DNA of 64,000 nt from Nocardioides palaemonis (GCF_018275325.1 NZ_JAGVQR010000001.1:1-64000), one strand, 5' to 3'; positions 49,365 through 58,305 are shown, counted from the first letter of the stretch. The notes: generated by a model from the letters alone, not told the origin. Made by a program: numbers and translations.

Positions 49365-50549
49365 CTACGCCAGCGCCAGCGTCGCGTCGAGGACGAAGGC
49401 CGGGTCCTCGAGCCGGTCGCCGTAGACCTCGCGCAGCTGCTGGACGCGGTAGCGGACGGTCTGCGCGTGCACGAACAGCTCCTCGGCGACGGCGTCGCGG
49501 CGCCCGTGGTGCAGCAGCCAGCTGCGCAGGGTGTCGGTGAGCTTCTCGGCCGTGGAGGGCCGCAGGTCGGCCAGCGGCGCGAGCACCCGCGCGCGCAGGT
49601 CGGCGCGCGCGTCGGGGTCGGCCGCGAGCAGCAGCGCGGCGAGGTGCTCCTCGGAGTCGACCAGGCCGGTCACGTCGAGGGCCGCGCAGCGCACCGCGCG
49701 CCGGTGGGAGGCGGCCACCTCGAGCCACGGGGCCGCCGGCCCGACGACGGCGTCGGTGCCGCGCAGGGCGCGCAGGAGCGTACGCCGTGCGGTGGCCGAC
49801 CCGGTGCCGGGGACGAGCAGCGACGCGTGCCCCTCGGGCAGGCCGGGCACCTCGTCGGTGGGGTGCAGCGTGGCGGGGTCGAGCGCGGTGAGGGCGTGCG
49901 AGACCTGCGACTCGGGGAGCACCACGGCGGTCAGCGCCCCCGGTGGCTCCCAGTCGGCCCGCTCCGCGGCCGCCGTCACGGCGTCGACGGGCGCACCGGT
50001 CAGCAGCGCGCGGGCCAGGCGCTCGAGGTTGCGCTGGCGCACGCGCCCGCTGCTCTCGAGCTCGTCGGTGTGGCCGGCGACCGAGGACGCCGACAGCTCG
50101 TCGATGTAGGCGAAGACCAGCTCGGCGAAGCGGGCGAGCTCGTCGACCTCGATGCCCGCGGCGACCGCGGCGTCGGCCATGTCGCGCCACGAGGTGCGCG
50201 CGCCGACGCGGTAGGCGGCGAGCAGCGCCTCGACGGTCCGGCCGCTGCGCGCCTCGCCACGCCCGAGCTGGTAGGCGCCCTCGATCGCCGGCGCCTTGGG
50301 CGGCGCCTGGCCGTCGGAGCGGGTGGCGAGGGTGAGGAAGCCGCCGAGCGCGAGCTGCACCGCGTTGCGGATCACCTCGCCCATCCGACCGCTGAACGCG
50401 CCGGCATAGCTCGGCACCTCCTCGATGATGGTCTCCACGACCCGGTCGGCGACCTCGGGCAGCCGCGCGCGCAGCGCCGCCACCACCTCGGGCGCGAGGG
50501 CGACCACGGTCGTCACTTGTGTGGCCGGACGCACACTGCGCGATGTCAT
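49365..50549 (-). CDS. PucR/CdaR-type transcriptional regulator
   Basis: 394-aa regulator. An N-terminal helical sensor region (ALRARLPEVADRVVETIIEE, about 21-40) and a middle domain (about 90-290) precede the C-terminal PucR-type helix-turn-helix: LRSWLLHHGRRDAVAEELFV, HAQTVRYRVQQLREVYGDRL. ATG 50549 faces the divergent reductase-desaturase genes across 102 nt, which holds an operator-like dyad. It is therefore a likely regulator of fatty-acid desaturation (inference from context). The ligand is unknown, possibly an acyl-CoA. Confidence 0.87.
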   Translation of the reverse strand: MTSRSVRPATQVTTVVALAPEVVAALRARLPEVADRVVETIIEEVPSYAGAFSGRMGEVIRNAVQLALGGFLTLATRSDGQAPPKAPAIEGAYQLGRGEARSGRTVEALLAAYRVGARTSWRDMADAAVAAGIEVDELARFAELVFAYIDELSASSVAGHTDELESSGRVRQRNLERLARALLTGAPVDAVTAAAERADWEPPGALTAVVLPESQVSHALTALDPATLHPTDEVPGLPEGHASLLVPGTGSATARRTLLRALRGTDAVVGPAAPWLEVAASHRRAVRCAALDVTGLVDSEEHLAALLLAADPDARADLRARVLAPLADLRPSTAEKLTDTLRSWLLHHGRRDAVAEELFVHAQTVRYRVQQLREVYGDRLEDPAFVLDATLALA

Positions 50550-50569
50550 GACGCTCCTGACGTCGAACT

Positions 50570-50586
50570 TTGTTCGCAGGGAACAA
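50570..50586. promoter_or_regulatory. Operator-like dyad between regulator and desaturase operon
   Basis: TTGTTC (50570-50575), GCAGG, GAACAA (50581-50586): a 17-nt perfect inverted repeat in the divergent promoter region. Candidate site for the PucR-type regulator. TCTAGT at about 50590 could be part of a -10 for the reductase gene. Confidence 0.6.
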
Positions 50587-50651
50587 GAGTCTAGTCCCGA
50601 TTCACGTGCGACGGGCAGGAAGACGCGTCCCGGAACAGGGACAGTGGTGTC

Positions 50652-51782
50652 ATGACGACCTTCCTCGATCCGGGTGCGGGCTCGACGTCCCGTGGCTCCC
50701 GGCTCCGCGACCGCGCGATGCGCGTCGCCGAGGCCGCCACCACCCCCTACCTCCCGTCCGACTTCATGGACCTCTTCGCGCCGCTGCGCTCGGGTGCCGA
50801 CCTGCGCGGTCGCATCGAGTCGGTCCATCCCGAGACGGCCGACGCCGCGACCATCGTGATCCGGCCCGGCGCCGACTGGGCCGGCCACGTGCCCGGCCAG
50901 TACCTCCGCATCGGCATCGACGTCGACGGCGTACGCCAGTGGCGCGCGTACTCGCTCACCCACGGCCCGCGCCGCGACGGCCGGATCTCGATCACCGTCA
51001 AGGCCGTGCCGGACGGCCTCGTCAGCAACCACCTCGTCCACGAGGCGCGCCCCGGCACCCTGGTCCACCTCGAGCAGGCGGCCGGCGAGTTCGTCCTGCC
51101 GCCCGAGGGCGGCCGGTTCCTCATGGTCACCGCCGGCTCGGGCATCACGCCGGTCATCGGCATGCTGCGCAACCTCTTCCCCAGCACCGACGAGGGCGTG
51201 CTCCGACCGGCCCGCAGCGCGGTCCACGACATCGTCGTGGTCCACGTCGCCCCGAGCCGTCCCGACTCGATCTTCATCCGCGACCTCGAGGCGCTCGACG
51301 CCGCCGGCGCGATCCGGCTCGTCGCGCGCTACGACGACCAGCACGGCGTGCTGTCGGTCGACGACCTCGCCGACCTGGTGCCCGACCTGGCCGGGCGCCA
51401 GACGCTCGCCTGCGGCCCCGCCGGGCTGCTCGACGCGCTGGCCGACCACCACGACGCCGCGGGCATCACCCTCACCACCGAGCAGTTCCGCACCGCTCGC
51501 GTCGAGCCGGGCGAGGGCGGGACCGTGAGCTTCTCCTCCGGCACCACCCTCGACCTCGACGGCGCCACGCCCATCCTCGATGCGGCCGAGGATGCCGGGA
51601 TGCTCATGCCGAGCGGCTGCCGGATGGGCATCTGCATGGGCTGCGTGATCCCGCTGCGCGAGGGCAGCGTCCGCGACCTGCGCAACGGCGCCATCACCAC
51701 CGCGGTCCCCGGCGAGACGGGCGACATCAAGGTGCAGACCTGCATCAACGCCGCCGCCGGCCCGTGCCACATCGACCACTGA
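50652..51782 (+). CDS. Flavin/2Fe-2S ferredoxin reductase partner of the desaturase (Rv3230c-like)
   Basis: 376-aa electron-transfer protein. The FAD domain has GQYLRIGIDVDGVRQWRAYS (RxYS motif). The NAD(P) domain has VTAGSGITPVIGMLRNL and LACGPAGLLDAL. The C-terminal plant-type ferredoxin domain carries the cluster ligands in SGCRMGICMGC plus TCINA. In M. tuberculosis Rv3230c supplies electrons to the acyl-CoA desaturase DesA3 (Rv3229c); the same gene pair is present here, 28 nt apart. ATG 50652. Confidence 0.92.
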   Translation: MTTFLDPGAGSTSRGSRLRDRAMRVAEAATTPYLPSDFMDLFAPLRSGADLRGRIESVHPETADAATIVIRPGADWAGHVPGQYLRIGIDVDGVRQWRAYSLTHGPRRDGRISITVKAVPDGLVSNHLVHEARPGTLVHLEQAAGEFVLPPEGGRFLMVTAGSGITPVIGMLRNLFPSTDEGVLRPARSAVHDIVVVHVAPSRPDSIFIRDLEALDAAGAIRLVARYDDQHGVLSVDDLADLVPDLAGRQTLACGPAGLLDALADHHDAAGITLTTEQFRTARVEPGEGGTVSFSSGTTLDLDGATPILDAAEDAGMLMPSGCRMGICMGCVIPLREGSVRDLRNGAITTAVPGETGDIKVQTCINAAAGPCHIDH

Positions 51783-51810
51783 CCCGCACCCCGACCCCCA
51801 GGAGCGCGAC

Positions 51811-53052
51811 ATGACCACCGTCCAGAAGAAGGCCGTCCTCGGCCAGACCAACCCGATCGCCCACCTCACCGAGGCCGACATCGAGCAGATCGGCATCGAG
51901 CTCGACGCGATCCGCCAGGAGGTCCTCGACACGCGCGGCGCGAAGGACGCGGCCTACATCCGCCGCGTCATCGACACCCAGCGCAAGCTCGAGCTCGGCT
52001 CGCGCGCGGTGCTGCTCTTCAGCGCGTTCCCGCCGGCGTGGGTGCTCGGCACCCTTGGCCTGAGCGTCTCGAAGATCCTCGACAACATGGAGATCGGCCA
52101 CAACGTCCTGCACGGGCAGTGGGACTGGATGCGCGACCCCAAGATCCACTCCAGCACGTGGGAGTGGGACATGGCCTCGCCGGCCGAGCAGTGGAAGCAC
52201 AGCCACAACGAGCTGCACCACACCTACACCAACGTGATCGGCAAGGACAACGACCTCGGCTACGGCATCATGCGCGTCGACGAGGACCAGCCCTGGACCC
52301 CCGCGTCGCTCGCCCAGCCGCTGTTCTGCTTCATCAACGCGGTCTTCTTCGAGTACGGCATCGCCGCCTACGACCTCGAGCTCGGCTCGGTCATCAAGAA
52401 GAAGCAGACCAAGGACCCGGAGTTCCGCCGCCGCGCCAAGCAGGTCCTCGGCAAGATCCGCAAGCAGGCCACCAAGGACTACGTCGTCCACCCGGCGCTG
52501 TCGATCCCGACCGGCTCGTTCCTGCCGACCCTGGCCGCCAACTTCACCGCCAACGTGGTGCGCAACCTCTGGTCCAACTCGGTCATCCTCTGCGGCCACT
52601 TCCCCGAGGGCGTCGAGACCTTCGAGAAGCGCTCGATCGAGGGCGAGACCAAGGGCGAGTGGTACGTCCGCCAGATGCTCGGCAGCGCCAACATCTCCGG
52701 CTCGAAGGCGCTCCACCTGATGACCGGCAACCTGTCGCACCAGGTCGAGCACCACCTCTTCCCCGACCTGCCGTCCAACCGCTACGGCGAGATCGCGCCG
52801 AAGGTCAAGGCGCTGTTCGACAAGTACGACCTCACCTACTGCACGCGGCCGATGCCCCAGCAGGTCTACTCCGCGTGGCACAAGGTGATCCGCCTGTCGC
52901 TGCCCAACGGCTGGCTGGCCACCACCAACGCGAAGAACGCGCCGCAGCAGCTCGCCGTGCTCTACAAGATGGCCACCGGCGACCGCCGCACCCGCCGCCT
53001 GCTCGGCCGCAAGCTCGAGAGCGAGGCCCGGGCGATGGCGAAGGCCGCCTGA
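51811..53052 (+). CDS. desA3: Acyl-CoA delta-9 desaturase, DesA3-like
   Basis: 413-aa membrane di-iron desaturase introducing a double bond into stearoyl-CoA-type chains. The three histidine boxes are GHNVLHG (about 95-101), HSHNELHHTYTN (about 130-141) and HQVEHHLFP (about 310-318). The hydrophobic segments around VLLFSAFPPAWVLGTLGLSV and FCFINAVFFEYGI are membrane helices. ATG 51811 with GGAG upstream. Reductase and desaturase form one operon under the divergent regulator. Its oleate-type products are the substrates methylated by UfaA1/TmsB-type enzymes, linking it functionally to 702-3382. A hairpin follows the stop. Confidence 0.93.
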   Translation: MTTVQKKAVLGQTNPIAHLTEADIEQIGIELDAIRQEVLDTRGAKDAAYIRRVIDTQRKLELGSRAVLLFSAFPPAWVLGTLGLSVSKILDNMEIGHNVLHGQWDWMRDPKIHSSTWEWDMASPAEQWKHSHNELHHTYTNVIGKDNDLGYGIMRVDEDQPWTPASLAQPLFCFINAVFFEYGIAAYDLELGSVIKKKQTKDPEFRRRAKQVLGKIRKQATKDYVVHPALSIPTGSFLPTLAANFTANVVRNLWSNSVILCGHFPEGVETFEKRSIEGETKGEWYVRQMLGSANISGSKALHLMTGNLSHQVEHHLFPDLPSNRYGEIAPKVKALFDKYDLTYCTRPMPQQVYSAWHKVIRLSLPNGWLATTNAKNAPQQLAVLYKMATGDRRTRRLLGRKLESEARAMAKAA

Positions 53053-53071
53053 GCCGTCAAGTGATCCTTGT

Positions 53072-53089
53072 CGGAATCGCGCGATTCCG
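53072..53089. repeat. 18-bp perfect palindrome after desA3
   Basis: CGGAATCGCGCGATTCCG, 20 nt after the desaturase stop. It could be a regulator site or part of the terminator zone. Confidence 0.6.
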
Positions 53090-53094
53090 GCACC

Positions 53095-53133
53095 GAACGG
53101 GGACCCGGGCGTCTACGCTCCGGGTTCCCGTTC
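53095..53133 (+). terminator. Terminator-like hairpin after desA3
   Basis: GAACGGGGACCCGG (53095-53108) pairs with CCGGGTTCCCGTTC (53120-53133) with one G-T wobble and an 11-nt loop. Confidence 0.65.
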
Positions 53134-53165
53134 CTGCGTCGGCAGGACCGAGCCGAAAGGTCGTC

Positions 53166-55136
53166 ATGCCACGCACGTCCCGCCCTGCCCTCCTGCTCAC
53201 GGGCCTCGCGGTCGCCCTCACGGGCACGCTCGCCCCGGCACCCGCCTCGGCGGTCGCCGGCGGCTCCATCAGCGGCCAGATGCTCGTCTCCGGCGGCGGT
53301 GCCGTCGCCGGGGCGGAGGTGACGCTCTACGCCGGTGACTGGGGGGACTGGTACGCCGACCAGGTCGTCGAGACCGGCGCCGACGGTTCCTACCAGCTCA
53401 CCGGCATCGCGCCCGGCACCTACCGCCTCGGCTTCCGCGACCCGACCGGCGACCACGCGACCGAGTACTGGTCGAACTGGGCGACCCTCGAGGACGCCGA
53501 CGACCTCTACGTCGCAGCGGGCGCCGCCCTCACCGGGAAGACCGTCGTCGTCACCCCGGCGGGCCACGTCACGGGCAGCGTCAGCGGCGACGGCGGTGCG
53601 CCGCTCGCCGACGTCGCGGTCACGGCGTACCGCCACACCTACCCGTGGACCGCCACCAGCTGGGAGGCCCTGGGCGAGACGGTGACCGCGGCCGACGGCA
53701 CCTACGACCTCGGTGGCCTGTCCGGCGGTACGTACCGGATCGGCTTCGACGACACCACGCAGACCTACCTCCCGGAGTTCTGGGACGACGCCGCGACGGT
53801 CGCCGCCGGAACGGACGTCGTGGTGCGGGAGGACCAGGACACCGCGATCGGGGACGCCCGCCTCGCCCGCGGCGCGTCCATCGCCGGCACGGTGACCGGC
53901 TCGGGCGGCGTGCTCGCCGACGCGCGGGTCACCGCCTACGCCTACGACGAGGCGGGCGGGTGGTGGGAGCCGGTCTCGAGCACCTGGACCGACGAGTCCG
54001 GCGACTACCGCCTCGGCGGACTCGTCGCCGACACCTACCGGGTGGGCTTCCGCAGCCGCGACACCGGTCACCTCGAGGAGTTCTGGGACGACGCCGCCAC
54101 CGTCGAGGACGCCACCTCGATCCCGGTCGCGGCGGGTGCCGACGTGCCGGACACCGACGCCGACCTCGCGCTGGGCGGGCGGATCACCGGGCAGGTCACC
54201 GCTCCCGGTGGCGCGCCGATCGCGGACGCGTGGGTCGCCGTCTTCCAGGACCGGGGCGACTGGGGCTGGGAGCCGGTGTCCGACGCCTACACCGACGAGA
54301 CCGGCGCCTTCGACGCGTCGGGACTGCCCACCGGCGAGTACGTCGTGTGGTTCGAGAGCTGGACCGGCGACTACCTCGACGAGTACTGGGACGACGCACA
54401 CTCCTTCGAGACCGCGACCCGCATCAGCGTCACCGCCGGCGCGACGGTCGCCGACACCGACGCCGAGCTCGCCCCCAGCGCCTCGATCAGCGGGACGGTG
54501 ACCGCGCCGCTGCCGCTCTGGGACGTCCAGGTCAGCGCCTACGAGCAGGTCGACGGCGAGTGGCAGCGGGTGAGCTCGACCTGGGTCCAGGAGGACGGCC
54601 GCTACGACCTGCGCGGCATCGACGGCGGCACCTACCGCCTCCGGTTCCGCGACTGGTCCGACCAGCTGCGCACGGAGTTCTGGGACGACCAGCCGAGCGT
54701 CGAGCTCGCGCACGACATCACCGTCGCCGCCGCGGGCTCGGTCACGGGCCGCGACGCTGCGCTCGCACCGGTCGCCACGCCGTCACCCACGCCGACTCCG
54801 ACCACCGTGCCCACCCCGACCACCGCGCCGACGCCCACGCCGACGCCGGGGCCGTCGGTCGCGGCACAGCTCTCGAGCATCGCCTCGGACCTCGCGGTCA
54901 AGGGCAGGCCCGTGGTCGGCCGCACGGTGCGGGTGAAGAACCTCGTCGCCCAGCTGCGGACGAAGGTGAGCTACCGGTTCCGGTGGTACGCCGGGAAGGC
55001 GAAGGTCCGCAAGGCGACGAAGGCCAGCCTCAAGGTCACCCCCGCGATGCGCGGCAAGGCGCTGAAGGTCAAGGTCACCCTCCGCGCCGACGGCGCATCG
55101 AAGGTGGTGACGCTCAAGCTCGGCACGGTGCGCTGA
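53166..55136 (+). CDS. Secreted repeat protein with carboxypeptidase-regulatory-like EFWDD modules, paralogue 1
   Basis: 656-aa exported protein. Signal peptide (RPALLLTGLAVALTGTLAPA) is followed by five modules of about 90-105 residues, each running from a (I/V)xGxV start through DGxYxLxGL and GTYRxGF to an (E)FWDDA or EYWxxW end. Then comes a Pro/Thr linker (TPSPTPTPTTVPTPTTAPTP) and a basic C-terminal domain with GRPVVGRTVRVKNLV and YRFRWYAGKAKVRKA. The modules belong to the carboxypeptidase-D regulatory-like (prealbumin-fold) class. No catalytic motif or sortase signal is visible. Probable cell-surface or secreted structural/adhesive protein. A paralogue lies at 58461. Confidence 0.83.
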   Translation: MPRTSRPALLLTGLAVALTGTLAPAPASAVAGGSISGQMLVSGGGAVAGAEVTLYAGDWGDWYADQVVETGADGSYQLTGIAPGTYRLGFRDPTGDHATEYWSNWATLEDADDLYVAAGAALTGKTVVVTPAGHVTGSVSGDGGAPLADVAVTAYRHTYPWTATSWEALGETVTAADGTYDLGGLSGGTYRIGFDDTTQTYLPEFWDDAATVAAGTDVVVREDQDTAIGDARLARGASIAGTVTGSGGVLADARVTAYAYDEAGGWWEPVSSTWTDESGDYRLGGLVADTYRVGFRSRDTGHLEEFWDDAATVEDATSIPVAAGADVPDTDADLALGGRITGQVTAPGGAPIADAWVAVFQDRGDWGWEPVSDAYTDETGAFDASGLPTGEYVVWFESWTGDYLDEYWDDAHSFETATRISVTAGATVADTDAELAPSASISGTVTAPLPLWDVQVSAYEQVDGEWQRVSSTWVQEDGRYDLRGIDGGTYRLRFRDWSDQLRTEFWDDQPSVELAHDITVAAAGSVTGRDAALAPVATPSPTPTPTTVPTPTTAPTPTPTPGPSVAAQLSSIASDLAVKGRPVVGRTVRVKNLVAQLRTKVSYRFRWYAGKAKVRKATKASLKVTPAMRGKALKVKVTLRADGASKVVTLKLGTVR

Positions 55137-55151
55137 CACCGGGTCGTTGCA

Positions 55152-55175
55152 GATTCACCCGTCTTGGGGTGTATC
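55152..55175. promoter_or_regulatory. Dyad upstream of the 40-aa gene
   Basis: GATTCACCC (55152-55160) and GGGTGTATC (55167-55175) are complementary at 8 of 9 positions. The dyad lies about 100 nt before the small gene, so it could be an operator or the terminator of the preceding gene. Confidence 0.4.
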
Positions 55176-55273
55176 AGGACCGGCCCTCGCTCCTCTTGGA
55201 TGGGTGAGGGACGGGGGAGAGCCCCCGGGGGGACCAGCACCACACGAGCACGACGAAGCACACGGGGGGAACC

Positions 55274-55396
55274 ATGATCCGCATCGGGGCGGTCGAGATC
55301 GGGACGACGTCGCAGGAGAAGGACGTCGCCGAGACGCGGGTACCGCGTCCGCGGGGGTCGGTGGGGGCCGGCCCGTCCGCGCGATCGGGCGCCTGA
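55274..55396 (+). CDS. Small protein of 40 residues, unknown
   Basis: Short frame starting MIRIGAVEIGTTSQEKDVAE, basic and Gly/Ser/Arg-rich at the C-terminus. ATG 55274 has GGGGGGA 4 nt upstream. A 13-bp perfect hairpin follows the stop by 17 nt, which makes a real transcription unit more likely than chance. No family is recognised and there is no signal peptide or Cys. It could be a regulatory peptide, or the region could be a non-coding RNA with a fortuitous frame. Confidence 0.42.
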   Translation: MIRIGAVEIGTTSQEKDVAETRVPRPRGSVGAGPSARSGA

Positions 55397-55413
55397 GCGC
55401 TCCGGTCACACCG

Positions 55414-55443
55414 CGTGCCCCGCCCGACTCCGGGCGGGGCACG
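55414..55443 (+). terminator. Strong hairpin after the 40-aa frame
   Basis: CGTGCCCCGCCCG (55414-55426) pairs perfectly with 55431-55443 around an ACTC loop. No T-run. Confidence 0.7.
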
Positions 55444-55644
55444 TCGGCGTTCCGGGGGTGCTCCCGGCGCTGCGATCCGTCAAGGTCGGGTCAACGCCGC
55501 GCCGACTCGGTGCCGGGGTGGTCCAGTCGCGTCTCAAGACTCCCCGGAGGCTCCCTCTACGCCGTTCCGCGGCCCGTGCGCCGCTCCTAGCCTTCTGGCA
55601 AGCGGTCCGTGGGGGACCGCACCGGGGGAGGAGGGAGTCGTGTC

Positions 55645-55884
55645 ATGACCGACCGCACCATGGAGCACCAGGACCTGACCGGGCGGCTGAAGGAGCTCGA
55701 GCAGCTCGACGGGACGCTCGTCCGCCGCGTGCCGGAGGTCGTCGACGACCTCCTCGCCCCGGCGCCGCGTGGGCTCGTGCCGGTGCCCCGGCGATCGCGC
55801 ATCTTCCTGCGTCACGGCGATGGCCACGGCAGCTTCGCCGAGGTCACCATCACTGCGCCGCCGCTGCGGCACACCACCGACTGA
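55645..55884 (+). CDS. Small hypothetical protein, 79 aa
   Basis: Starts MTDRTMEHQDLTGRLKELEQ at ATG 55645 behind a long purine-rich ribosome site (GGGGGAGGAGGGAG). The N-terminal half looks helical (LTGRLKELEQLDGTLVRRVP) and the C-terminal half contains SRIFLRHGDGHGSFAEVTI. No domain is recognised. A 13-bp hairpin 15 nt after the stop closes it as a single-gene unit. 55397-55644 upstream contains only the preceding hairpin and no other supported gene. Confidence 0.62.
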   Translation: MTDRTMEHQDLTGRLKELEQLDGTLVRRVPEVVDDLLAPAPRGLVPVPRRSRIFLRHGDGHGSFAEVTITAPPLRHTTD

Positions 55885-55899
55885 GGGTGGGGATCGCCC

Positions 55900-55930
55900 G
55901 TCGGTGGGAGTGTGACGCACTCCCACCGAC
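55900..55930 (+). terminator. Hairpin after the 79-aa gene
   Basis: GTCGGTGGGAGTG (55900-55912) pairs perfectly with CACTCCCACCGAC (55918-55930), loop TGACG. Confidence 0.7.
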
Positions 55931-55982
55931 CGGCTCGTGGCGCCTGCGCCGCCGGGCGGTGATGCTCACCTAGAGTCGCCCG

Positions 55983-57479
55983 GTGGTCTGGCTGGCGGGG
56001 GCGATCGTGCTGCTGTGGCTGGCCCGGGGGCCGGTCGTGCTGCTCGTGGCCGCCCTGGCCCTGTGCGTGCCGCGGGTCCGCTGGTGGGTCCAGGACCGGC
56101 TCCACGTCAGCCGGCGTGCCACCGCGTGGGCCGCGGGCGTGGCCGTCGCCGCCTGCGGGATCGTGCTCGTCGTCCCCGACGGCTGGCTGCCGGTGCCCCC
56201 GGCGCCGGGCGCCCTGGCCGGACCCGCGTACGTCGGGCGGCCCGCATCGCCGCACCCCGTCGCGACCGAGGCTCCGCAGAACCCGCACCGGGTGGGCGGC
56301 ACCGCCGCCGCCCGGCCGGGTCCGCTGGGGCTGCAGCCCGAGGTCGAGACCGCGTGGTTCGGCCTCCAGCGGTGCGGCCGGCTCGAGGTGGCGTCGTCCG
56401 GCATGGTGGTCGCGACGTGCACCGGGCGCGGCGGTCCCGAGCTGCGCCTGGTCGACCCGACCGACCTCGTGCCGGTGGCCACCCGCGAGCTCCCGGACGA
56501 CCCGACCTGTGCGGGCGACGCGTTCTACGTCGACGACCAGGACCGCGCCGTCGTCGCCACCGGCGACCGCGAGGTCGTCGCCGTGCGCACCTCGACCGGG
56601 GACGACGAGGCCGACCTCCCGACCGACGCGACGTGGGACCTCAAGCCCTACGTCCCGTTCGGGGACTGCCTCGTCGACCTCGGGCCGGACTGGTCGGGCC
56701 GGATCTGGTGGGTCTCGGAGCAGGGACTCGTCGGCACGATCGACCCGTCCTCCGGCGCGGTGGGGGTCCACGACCTCGGTGAGCCCGTCCGGCACGGGCT
56801 GGTCGTCGATCCCGACGGTGGGGTCTACGTCGCCACGGACGACGCCGTCCACCGGCTCGGCGCCGGTCCGGACGGGGTGCCGGTCGTCGGCTGGACCGCA
56901 CCCGCGGAGCACGCCAGCGGCTCGGCGCCCGTCCTGCTCGACGGCGGCACCCTCGCCGTCACCGACGAGGCCGACGGCCGGCTGCAGGTCGTCGTGCTGA
57001 GCCGGGGCACCGGCGAGCAGGTGTGCCGCCAGGCGGTCTTCGGCGAGGACGACGGCGCGACCTCCAGCCGCCTCGCGGCGCTCGGCGGCTCGGTCGTCGT
57101 GACCAACAACCACGGCTACTCCTCGCCGCGCAGCGCCCTCCTGGGGTTTACCACCAGCCCGGGCATCGCGCGCGTCGACGTGGTCGACGGCGTCTGCTCG
57201 GAGCGCTGGAGCAGCGACCAGGTCTCCCCGGCGTCCGGAGCGGTCGCGAGCTGGCCCAACGGGCTGCTCTACGCGTGGACGAAGCGGCCGTCGCTCACCG
57301 GGGTCAGCGCGTGGTACCTCACCGCCCTGGACGCCGCCACCGGCCGCAGCATGTGGAGCGTCCGCACCGGCACCGGCGTGCTGGCCGGCAGCGACGGCTC
57401 CGAGCTGCTGGTCGGCACCGACGCGACGGTCTGGGTCGGGACGCTGTCCGGCCTGGTGCGGGTGCGCGACCGCGCCTGA
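55983..57479 (+). CDS. Membrane-anchored beta-propeller (PQQ/WD-like) protein
   Basis: 498-aa protein with two N-terminal membrane helices (VWLAGAIVLLWLARGPVVLL and WAAGVAVAACGIVLVVPDGW), a Pro/Ala spacer and an exported domain of about 370 residues. Repeated short strands such as LRLVDPTDLVPVATRELPDD, GLVGTIDPSSGAVGVHDLGE and LTALDAATGRSMWSVRTGTG resemble PQQ-like propeller blades. No catalytic residues are recognised. GTG 55983. It may be a sensor or assembly scaffold (inference). Confidence 0.75.
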   Translation: MVWLAGAIVLLWLARGPVVLLVAALALCVPRVRWWVQDRLHVSRRATAWAAGVAVAACGIVLVVPDGWLPVPPAPGALAGPAYVGRPASPHPVATEAPQNPHRVGGTAAARPGPLGLQPEVETAWFGLQRCGRLEVASSGMVVATCTGRGGPELRLVDPTDLVPVATRELPDDPTCAGDAFYVDDQDRAVVATGDREVVAVRTSTGDDEADLPTDATWDLKPYVPFGDCLVDLGPDWSGRIWWVSEQGLVGTIDPSSGAVGVHDLGEPVRHGLVVDPDGGVYVATDDAVHRLGAGPDGVPVVGWTAPAEHASGSAPVLLDGGTLAVTDEADGRLQVVVLSRGTGEQVCRQAVFGEDDGATSSRLAALGGSVVVTNNHGYSSPRSALLGFTTSPGIARVDVVDGVCSERWSSDQVSPASGAVASWPNGLLYAWTKRPSLTGVSAWYLTALDAATGRSMWSVRTGTGVLAGSDGSELLVGTDATVWVGTLSGLVRVRDRA

Positions 57480-57489
57480 GCGCGTCGGC

Positions 57490-58305
57490 TCAGGGGGTCA
57501 CGGCCATCGCGCCGAGCACCCGCGAGGCCAGGTCGGCGTCGCCGTCGACGCGGACGGCACCGGCCGCGGGGGTGCGACGTCCGCCGGCGAGCAGCACGAA
57601 GGTCTCCCGGTCGGTGCCGAGCACCACCGTCGGTGCGCCGTCCGCCTCGGTGCCGCGCCGTCCGCGTCCGTCGTCGCCGACCACGGCCGTCACCGGTGCG
57701 TGCCCGTCGACCTCGAGGCGTAGGACGGTCCCCGCCGGCGCCGCCGCGCGCTTCGCGAGGACCATCGGCAGGCTCTCGAGCAGGTAGTCGGCCGTGTGCA
57801 CCGCGGCAGCGGAGTCGAGGTTGCCCCGGAGGTCGAGGGCGCGCCGGACGTCCTGCTCGTGCATCCACACGTCGAGCGGACGGTTGCGCAGGAGGGTGAG
57901 CGTCGACCAGCCGATCGCGCCGAAGAGACCCGGCGCGGGCGCGTCGGGATCGGTGGGCGGGTCGGCGAGCAGCTGGGTGTGGCGCGCGGTCGCCGCCTCG
58001 CGGATCTCGGCGATCAGGTCGTCCGGGGCCTGGCCGTGGCGCGCCACCACGCCCTGCTCGGTGAAGCGCCCCATCGCCCCGCGCGCGTGCGCCACCTCCC
58101 CGACCTCGACGTCGTCGTGCGGACGACCGGCGAGCAGCGCCTCGAGGTGCGCGGTGTGCGCCGCGACCGCGTGCACGTCCCAGCCGGGCAGGTCGGTCGG
58201 GGCCCGCCACTGCTCCTCCCCGACGTGCTCGAGCAGCCGGGTGAAGGAGTCGACCGCCTTCCACCACACCGCGACGAGGCCGGACATGGACTCCTGGTCG
58301 GTCAT
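57490..58305 (-). CDS. Maleylpyruvate isomerase-family mycothiol-dependent protein (DinB-like)
   Basis: 271-aa protein of the actinobacterial MDMPI/DinB_2 family. The N-terminal four-helix domain has LPGWDVHAVAAHTAHLEALL, which supplies a metal-binding His pair, with a later His in WMHEQDVRRAL. The C-terminal SCP2-like domain (about 185-271) includes VVGDDGRGRRG and VDGDADLASRVLGAMAV. Relatives use mycothiol as cofactor; the substrate is not predictable. ATG 58305. It is convergent with the propeller gene, 10 nt apart. Confidence 0.87.
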   Translation of the reverse strand: MTDQESMSGLVAVWWKAVDSFTRLLEHVGEEQWRAPTDLPGWDVHAVAAHTAHLEALLAGRPHDDVEVGEVAHARGAMGRFTEQGVVARHGQAPDDLIAEIREAATARHTQLLADPPTDPDAPAPGLFGAIGWSTLTLLRNRPLDVWMHEQDVRRALDLRGNLDSAAAVHTADYLLESLPMVLAKRAAAPAGTVLRLEVDGHAPVTAVVGDDGRGRRGTEADGAPTVVLGTDRETFVLLAGGRRTPAAGAVRVDGDADLASRVLGAMAVTP

